From Eutypa lata (taxonomy: Eukaryota; Ascomycota; Sordariomycetes; Xylariales; Diatrypaceae), in assembly GCA_022661535.1 (NCBI GenBank), contig JAKULF010000005.1, forward strand, positions 1 through 64,000: DNA of 64,000 bases, read 5' to 3'. The translations under genes and the position numbers were made by a program. Position 1 is the stretch's first letter; the number at the start of each line of letters is the position of its first letter. Shown one piece after another: positions 55,756 to 64,000 of this stretch. The notes beneath the pieces were generated by a model. That model was not told the DNA's origin, did no database searches, and saw nothing but the letters and a program-made list of their open reading frames with translations.

Positions 55756-58700
55756 TCTCGTTGTGCGGTGCCGCAGCTACTTAATTGGCAGTGTGATCAA
55801 AGTAAAATCGAACTTCTCAGGATGGCCCAGAGGGCAGGTCGACTATGTTTGGTACCATGGGCTTGATAGATACTACAAGCACGAGGAGAGTACGGATATG
55901 CGTGTATACGTATGTATGAGCGTCTATGTAGAGGTGTTTAGACCTTCGACTTCGAACTCGAGATTCGATAATAGGAGGGAGGATGATGGGGTGGTGATTC
56001 GCTCGCTCAAAGTCAAAGTCGACGGCCAACTGTTGACGCCGTTCCGGGTGTCAGATCGGATCGGAGTTAGAGTGTGTAGTAAGGAGCTAGCTAGGCACCT
56101 AGGGTAATGTAGAAGGTAGGTGGTTCCGTTGAGATACGGATCTCGCTCAACCGGACCAGACTACCTATGTATTATTTCTTTGTGTCGTCAGTTTCAAGTT
56201 CCCGACAAGGAAAACAAGACATTCAATGATTAGGTAAATCGGTGAGTAATTATAGGTGAAGGCTTCATATAGATAGGTACTAACTAGGTATGTTCGATAC
56301 AAAGGTAGGTAAATAAAAGATGTCTTACCTTTAAGCAGGTATAAGTAGAAGGTAGAGACAATTTCGAGGAAATGAATTCATGTTGAAATCATACAGGTTC
56401 AACTTAGGTAGGTACCTACCTAACTTACCTATATCCAGGTAACCTAGGTACTCCGGAGTGGAACTGACACCGCCAAAACTTTGTATGACAATAGAGAGCT
56501 CGATACATGCGACCGGGAAGTGCAATTAGATACATGTAGGTAACATTCGCTATATATTCAAGTAGAAGGTCTCACATCTCGTTAAAAATATTCCACAGAA
56601 CAATATAGTAACTGATTTCAACCCTATGAAATGCTACCTTAGGAGGCGTAGATGAGCAACTAACTGTGTAGATACTTGGATAGAACATGTAGACACATGT
56701 ACATACCTTACGTAAGGTATATCTGACCCCACCTTCAATGTTTAAGCTTCAACCTTAGCGCAAATGCATAGAAAGGTATCGATTGACTATAAGGATAGAA
56801 CTCCGGTCTTGAGCTGGAGTTAGGAGTTTTGATATACATAGGATGGCTTAGCTATATCTACAGGTATAACTACTCCTTGATAGAGGGCTATATATAACTA
56901 TAGGGCTTATCAATTTGAAGTGCTATCCTATGGATGTTACTACATGTAAGTGAAAACTATGTAGGTATAACTATTCTATTCGAGAGTCTGCATATCAACA
57001 GATGACTTAACAGAACAATCTTAACCTTTACCACATCCCATAATCAGCTTTATGAGAGATTTATACTGTCGTACAACTATTATACCTACCTACATGTAGG
57101 GTTGCTTAACCAGACCTTACTATAGATGCACCACACACAAGAGCAGTGCTACCTACATATAGTCATCGTCTCTCAATCATGGTGGGTATAAGTCAACACC
57201 AAGTAAATATGCCGATATGGTCAACCAAGCACAAGCGATCATCATGTACTATGACGTCTAGGCAATGGCGTTGGGACACACTAACGATGTCTGGATGCAA
57301 TAATTCGAGATAAGACAAACCTTGAACACCAACATGATGGGCTTGGAGTCGTCTTCTCACATGACTTGGTTTGCCTGTCTCCTGTACGTGTGTAGGTAGG
57401 TCTAAATGCAAGCTATGATGGGGTTGTCTAAACTATTGCCCATATTATGTATACCTAGGCGGGTAGGTAAGCAGGTAAGTAGGTATATAGTAGATAAGCC
57501 AGTGTTATTATGTAGTAGGTATGACAAGTATGCATCTGAGATCCCTTACCATCATATTCCTGTAACCTGTAACCCTGCAGAACCTTCTATCTTAGATATA
57601 GGGACTTACTAGAAAACAAGTTGTACAGAGAAACCACCTCTAAGATTCATCACTCAGTCCGTTCTATTCATCATATCTAGGCATACGTAGTAAAATAGTG
57701 AAATAACAAGTCATTCGTTCTCTGCCCACCATCTAGATAGCCTACCCATCCATCCACCTACGTCATGGTGTGAAGCTTCCACTTATCAGTATAATGAATA
57801 CATATCCCACGTGCGTACTACAACACACATACATTTTATGTATCTAGGTAGATATGATCCTCATTGTTGTCGCATTCAGCTAGAACTATCTTTTATACGG
57901 GTACATGAAAGAAAGGTCTCCTATTTTGAATCACTTTTTACTCTTTATTTAAACATTTCCAGTTGCATTTTCCATAATGAAGTTGATATAGAAATAAGCA
58001 CTCAAATTAGAAGGATAGCAAGATAGTGGATAGTAGGTAGTATGCAGTTACATACCCGGGAGGTGGGTTGGATTAGTAGTGACGAACCCCTGCGTCATCA
58101 GACCCATCATTCTATGGCTAAGATGTTACCAAAGTTACCTAACCTGCCTAACCGACCAATAATTCCAGTACTTAATCAATACCGGGAATCCGAGATCAAG
58201 CAATCAATGTCGCATCGCTGATTCCCTGCAGGTAACGGGTAACTTAGATACATATGTAACCAATGCTGCTAGTTGATGGGAATGATGGTGATGTGCTTTG
58301 AAACACTTGCACATGCACCTGTAGAGCACAGAACCCGCTAAGCCGGAAACATCCTTTAGCGCCCTGTCTATCCAGCTTCAGGGCCCAGGCTCCCCCCCCA
58401 CAACGCCCTAAGGCCCTTGACGATATTCCCTGTTTTATACCTCGGAATTTTGACGTTGTGACAAGACACAGACAAAAAGAAACCACACCATAAACTGCCA
58501 TCCATCCCGTCCATCCTCTCTTTATCCCTTCTTCTCTTGTCTTTCTCGCGACAGTAAGTCGATGTAAACCTGGACAACAACGACTACAACAACGGGCTGT
58601 TGCGACGATTCATCTGTTCATTCGATTTGATCAAGCTGCTGGGCTTAGCTATTTAGTTATTGAGAGTGTGGCTTCTGGAAGCTGATAATACCATAATTAA

Positions 58701-59075
58701 ATCCTGTGTCGAACGCGGGCGGGAAATTCGACTTACCTACTTATCCGATCCGATATCTACCTTGGCTGCTTGGGTTAGGTAGTCAAAACAACACAAAACA
58801 CAACATAACACCAATGATATCCCATACTTGAGCTCGAACATCTTAGGAATTCAATTCACATTATAATCGAATACAACTGCCTACATAGGTACTTACTCCT
58901 AGTGGTTGTCTTAGCTCATCGACTTCTTCCCTCCCTACTAGGTAGCATCTAACATCTAGCAGCAAGCATCATCCGGCTGTAGTAGGTTCGTCCAAATACG
59001 TCAAGTCAACTATCATCCGATCTACTATACTGCCATTTCAAGTTATCGATACACGCAAACACTACGCCATTCAAG
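55756..59075. other. Long intergenic region between divergent genes, no gene recognised
   Basis: 3.3 kb between two divergently transcribed genes, rich in GTAGGTA/TACCTAC microsatellite pieces (for example 56400-56450, 57450-57490). The open frames (for example 57193-57411 minus, 58244-58580 minus) are short and featureless. It probably holds long promoters and 5' leaders. Confidence 0.5.
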
Positions 59076-62000
59076 ATGGCCACCACGAGGCAAGGCGATG
59101 CCAAAACTAACGGCCACACGACGAGCCAGACGAATGGATCTCTCGCGAAAAGTTCCAAGACCATAAAGGGTGCGAATGGCCACGCTTCAACCGTTCCAGG
59201 GAGGACACCTAAGAAACAGAGGAGCAGTCCAGGTTTCTTGGCTAGAATCTTCCAAACAGTAGCAAGGTTATCTACGTGGTATCTGATCATCACCGTCCTA
59301 TTTCGGTGTCCCTCTTCGCTCGATGCTTGCACCGATTCCTCTCCCTTCGTCTGCAAACCCTACTTCCAGCTCAAGGGAACCGTCTTACCGCACCTGACCC
59401 CATATTACGACACGTATGCTGCTCCTTATGTCGATATAGCGAGACCTTACTACGATACCGTTGATCGTGTCGTCATATCACCGAGTCGCACCTATGCCGT
59501 CAAATATGGTGGTCCGAGGTTGGCTCAGGCTCAGGCCTACGGTCAAGCGCAATGGGAGAAGCAGGTCCAACCTCAGCTCGCTAAAGGCCAGACTCTAATC
59601 AAGGACAAATATGATCAGTCCATGTCACCTTACGTCGAGAAAGCTTCCACAGCTCTTAGGCCCTATTATGAGATCGCCAAGACGAATGCCCTCCAGACCT
59701 ATCACGAGTTGGTTATCCCTACCTATACCTTTGTCCAGCCATATGCTCTGCAGGGTTATGGCGCAGCCTATGCATTCACCAAGGACACCGCTGTCCCATC
59801 GACTGTCTGGGCTTGGGAAAAGACCTACCTATTCCTCGATTCTATCATCTGGCCCCGTCTACGGGATGTCTATACCGCTACGGTTGAACCACAGCTCGTG
59901 CGCATCAGGGAGCGATTAGGAAGATACAACCGGAAGACCAAGTCAGCTGCTGAGGATATTGCTTCGTAAGTTCCTCTTTACCCCCCCTTTTCACCTCTAC
60001 TCCTCTACCATCTATCGCCGCTACCTGTTGTGATACGTGCTAATATATCATAACGTAGATCTGTCACGAAATCGAGCTTTGTCAAACCTTCATCGTCGGT
60101 CGCGTCCTCCTCGATATCTTCCTCTTCTACCACTCAATCCAATACCCAAGCAGAATCAAGCTCATCCTCGACTAGCGAAGCGCCCGAATCCCAAAATGCG
60201 GAGGCAGTGGATGTGAATGTGGGGAAGAAGAAGTCGAATCGCACGCCTGATGATGTACGTGAACTCGCAGCTAAGACAGTCGTCGAGGACCTCGAGCTCT
60301 GGCAAGGTAAATTCAGCCAGGCCATCGAGGAAGGCGCTATTGAGATCGAGGATCGTGTCGACGAGATCGCGGCGCGCATGCTGGATTACCACAGCGGCAT
60401 GGGAAGATCTCTCGTAGCTCAACTCGAGGAGACAGTAGGGGAGGAAACCTCACAACTGCGATCGACCATCCTTGCCATCCTCGAGAAAGGTGGCGACGAC
60501 ACTGCCAAGATCGACGAACAAGTTGTTGCCGCCATCCGCGCCGCTGGGTTGAATATCAAGAATAAGGCCCAGGATGTACGAAACTGGAGACAGAGCTACG
60601 AGCAGGAGACGGAGATTGCTGTCACCAAGGCTGCCCAGGAGCACTTCGAGATCATTCATCGCACACGAGATCTGGCCCTCCAAAAGATCGGAATGAAATG
60701 GGCCTGGATGGATGGCATCACCTACAAGCACTGGAAGCAATACCATGCCCTGCGCGCCCAGTTCGAACAGTGGACCGAGGAGCTCAAGAGCATGGTCACT
60801 GCGCACCCAGGCCTCATCGCCGCACAAAAGGCTGGCACCGACGTCGAGGACGAGGCCATGGCCATCGCTCAGGAAGCTGCCGAGGAACTAGCGAGGCTAA
60901 AGAAGGTGGCATCATGGAAGGCCGCCGCGCGGGATTACAGCGATAACTTCGATAGTGAGACGATGCAGTTAGCCGCTGAAGTTGCGGAACAGAAGGTTGC
61001 CGAGCTTGCCAAAGACGCGGCTGAGAGCGTCGAGGAGACTGCTGAGTCGGTTACGGAGAAGGTCAAGGAGAAGATCGAGTCGGTAAGCGAGGAAGTTGGG
61101 GATTCCACCTCTACGGAGGCTGAGGACGATTCCGGAACATCGGCGGTCCCACCTTTGGAAAGCCTCACTGAAGAGCCCGAGTCTACCGAGACCTCTGACC
61201 CAGTCGGTGAGCCCGAGCAGATCCAGGAGACCATTATGGAGACTCCTGATGGATCAATACCAACCGAGGATGCGGAAAGCGCATTTGTCGATACGGCCAG
61301 TGTTAAGCCTGCACTCTTTGGAGCTGCGGCGCAAGCCGTTCCTAGCCGTCAGCCCATCCTAGATGATGACACCATCGAATCTGCTTCTAGTTCCGTTTCC
61401 AGTGCTGCTTCGGTAGTCCGGTCGGATATCCCCGACAGCATCACGTCCGCGGCCCAGTCTGCGTACACCGCCGCCCTCGCTAAAGCGGCCGATCAGTACT
61501 CCAGCGCCATGAGTGCCGTCTCAGTCCAGATCTCCGGAACGCCTAAGCCTGCACACGAGGAGTTGTTCAGCTCCGTTTCAAGCGCGTATTTCGGCGCCGT
61601 AGCCGTAGCCAACTCTGGTCTCTCCGAAGCCGCCACCGCCGCATCCCAATCGATTTATGGTACGCCCACTGCCACGGCCCAGTGGATCCCCGACAGCGTT
61701 CCCATCCCAACCGTCCCTTCCGTTGACTGGGAAAGGGTACAATCGATTGCCCAACAAAACTGGCAAGACTCGGTCAACTGGGCCGGGCAGCAATACGAGG
61801 CGGCCAGGGACACCATCGGTGATCAATATGACTCGGCTAAGATCGCCATTGGTGCTGCCGAGCCCACGCCCAGCACCTATCTCGAGGAGGCCGAACAGAG
61901 AGCCCAGAAGCTGCTCGATCAGGCGAAACACAACTACTACGCCGGACTCGGCCTGGCGCATGGCCGTTACTCGGAATTCCTTTCCTCGGCTTCGTCGGCG

Positions 62001-62730
62001 GTGAGCTCGCTTACCGCAACACCCACGCCGACAGATATCAAGGGGTCTGCTTCCTCAGCCGCTTCCGTGGCTAGCGAATCGATTTCTTCGGCTGCGTCTG
62101 CTGCCGGCGAGGCTGCGGGATCTGCGGGATCTGCCGCTACTGATGCTGCCGGATCCGTAGTAGATTCCGTTACTGGTGCAGCATCGGATGCCGGCGACAA
62201 GGCCGTGGAGAACTGGGACTATGTCGTCAGCCAAGTTAGTTTGCAAGTTTATGGAGCACCCACGCCGACTCCTTGGTATGTTATTTCCCACATTCTTTAC
62301 ACCGTAGAGAACACACAGCTAACCTTGATACTTAAATAGGTACCAGAACCTCTACGAAGCTGCTGGCGACTACGCCTCGGCAGCTGGAGATTACGCTTCC
62401 ACGGCTGGAGATTACGCAGCATCCGCGACGGATGCGGCAGCTGATCAATACTCTTCTGTCACTTCGGCGGCAGGGGATTACGCCTCGTCTGCAGGCGACG
62501 CTGCTTCCTCGCATTACGTAGCCGTCAGCTCCCTCATTTCCGAACTGGTTCACGGCAAGGAACCCACCTTCACTGAGTCGGTGTACTCCCGTCTCGCTGG
62601 AGCCTACGCTTCTGGAACCTCGTCAGCTGCAAGTTTCGCTAGCGCCGCCTCCGAGACGGCCGCCAGTGCCGCCAGCGAAGCCACCGATGCTGTCAAGGAC
62701 ACATTGGATCGGGCTAAAGATGAGCTTTGA
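59076..62730 (+). CDS. Large Ala/Ser-rich membrane-anchored protein of unknown function
   Basis: Three exons (59076-59965, 60059-62275, 62340-62730), introns 93 and 64 bp, 1165 residues. One hydrophobic segment lies at about 54-77. It is followed by repeats around PYYDTYAAPYVDIARPYYD and amphipathic stretches of perilipin- or apolipoprotein-like character (TYAVKYGGPRLAQAQAYGQ). A charged helical region follows (about 345-600: VVEDLELWQGKFSQAIEEGA). Then come acidic linkers, and an Ala/Ser-rich C-terminus with YGTPTAT/YGAPTPTPW motifs and GDYAS repeats in exon 3. Similar fungal proteins are often labelled after a homeobox factor (hoxa13), but no homeodomain is visible, so that name would mislead. 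The helical, Ala-rich repeats would suit binding to a membrane or lipid surface; this is inference. Confidence 0.8.
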
Positions 62731-64000
62731 GCGCGCTTTTAACCTAGCGAATATGCACCACACTATGCAACTCACCTTGGCATTCTCGCATACCTTTAGT
62801 TTCCAGTAGCACTAAGGATATTATCCAAGATCCGATCACAGGAATGGTGGTTGGAGAGGGGCAGTTCCTGTCAGGCATGTGTTGCTAGCGATAGTTTTTG
62901 ACCATGCCCACCCCCTCACTCGAAGAAATAATCAATGTATAGCACACACAATACGGGTTTCCTATCATACCTTGCTCTTTCTTTTTGGACGGGTCGCACA
63001 CACAACCAACTACACGTATACCCCCCGGACCACATTTTCCTATTTTGTTTTGGCGTTGCGAAGTAGACTCGTTCTGGACTTTTCTCGACATTCTTCCGTC
63101 TATCTTGGGGATGATTCTCACGTAGCCAACTAGCTAGCTTCTACCCATAAGGGGGCGGTAATGGGTGGTTAGCACCAGTGATGATGATGAATGGTATTAG
63201 GACAGACGTCTTACGGCTCGACCCCTTGTTATAGGCGTCTCGGGTGGAGTTGAGATGGGGCAAAGGAAGGAGACAAAAAGGCGTACACTGGGGTTCTTTA
63301 GTTTGGCAGGATTTTCCTAATTACCAGGTTAACGTACCAAACTACCCAGTGAACATGAACCTGACATGGGGGAAGCGGGGGAGGGAACGGGGTTGATACC
63401 ATGTATGTGTATGTATATGTATGACTACAGAGATATCATCCTATCATATCCAGGCGAAATCGAATGTGTATTCATAATTTAGTTATCCATAGTACGCATC
63501 AGAATACGTATTGAAGTGTAATTCTTCAAGGTTCATTTAGGAAGAATGTCCATGTCATGTAGACCTACCAAGTCTCGCGGCAGAAGCTCTGAAGGGAAGG
63601 ATGTGTGATGACAGCAGCGCTCCTCAAACATCAGGCGTCAGTCAGTATGATGAATTCTTCCCTCAGCCTTTTTGGAAGGCAACTAGCTTAAGCTCAGGCT
63701 CATAACATCGAACATCACAGGTGTTATTACAGGGTTGCGAGATGGATGAAACGGTCAAACTTGAGTTCCTCAAGGGGATTCGGTAGACAGGCATCTTCTT
63801 AACGGGGCAAGCAAGTACATCAACTATGCCAATCTCTATACCTAACCACTGTGGAAATGTCTTCCTTCTTTTGCCAAGCTACTATGCCATACCTAGAAAC
63901 AAGAGATAATCCGAAATCAAATCGCTAAGCTGCCACGATTTTCATCCAACCGAGACCCTAAGTACAACGCAAATAGCGCCAATGATGCATATTATCCATC
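62731..64000. other. Downstream intergenic, nothing recognised
   Basis: 1.27 kb after the last gene. No domain-bearing frame, tRNA or repeat was recognised; the first few hundred bases are probably 3' UTR. Confidence 0.5.

Overview
This window is nuclear DNA of a filamentous ascomycete (Pezizomycotina, most likely Sordariomycetes; I cannot place it closer). The evidence is short introns of 56-210 bp with GT-AG borders, fungal-specific protein families (DUF3425 bZIP, the fungal PD-(D/E)XK nuclease-like family, a HeLo-like/kinase-like/serine protease protein, an X325/BIM1-like copper protein), TTAGGG-type telomere repeats, many TACCTAGGTA-type microsatellites, and an AT-rich island with the signature of repeat-induced point mutation (RIP).

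Layout. 1-606 is a GC-rich fold-back sequence, followed by 44 perfect AACCCT telomere units (607-870). From 871 to about 7.8 kb is gene-poor subtelomeric DNA with decayed repeats. From 7.9 to 20.3 kb there is an accessory-type gene set: a small secreted cysteine-rich protein, an SRPK-like kinase with a variant catalytic loop, a fungal PD-(D/E)XK nuclease-like protein, a bZIP/DUF3425 regulator, a short-chain dehydrogenase and a five-exon cytochrome P450. Arginyl-tRNA synthetase (23.0-25.5 kb) is the first clear housekeeping gene. Next come a 648-bp Mutator-like MITE (25.76-26.40 kb) and a 5.7-kb LTR retrotransposon so heavily RIPped that it is almost pure A+T (26.63-32.35 kb).

Right of that island, an X325/BIM1-like putative copper-binding GPI protein and a FRE-type metalloreductase are divergently arranged, which suggests a metal-uptake pair. 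Then come a 1261-residue protein with a HeLo-like N-terminus, a kinase-like domain that lacks the catalytic Asp, and a trypsin-like protease domain with a complete candidate triad. These are followed by a single-pass membrane protein with a low-complexity tail, a protein built from three CGH/CxxC modules with a one-module relative beside it, the ER E3 ligase Doa10/Ssm4, and a large Ala/Ser-rich membrane-anchored protein.

A family of about 235-bp MITEs with CAAGTYGTTGCC ends is present in at least three, probably four, copies in the right half; two copies have clean 5-bp target duplications. Exon-intron structures were built by hand from reading frame, splice consensus and family alignment known to me; all of them join in phase. 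No tRNA, rRNA or CRISPR array was recognised.
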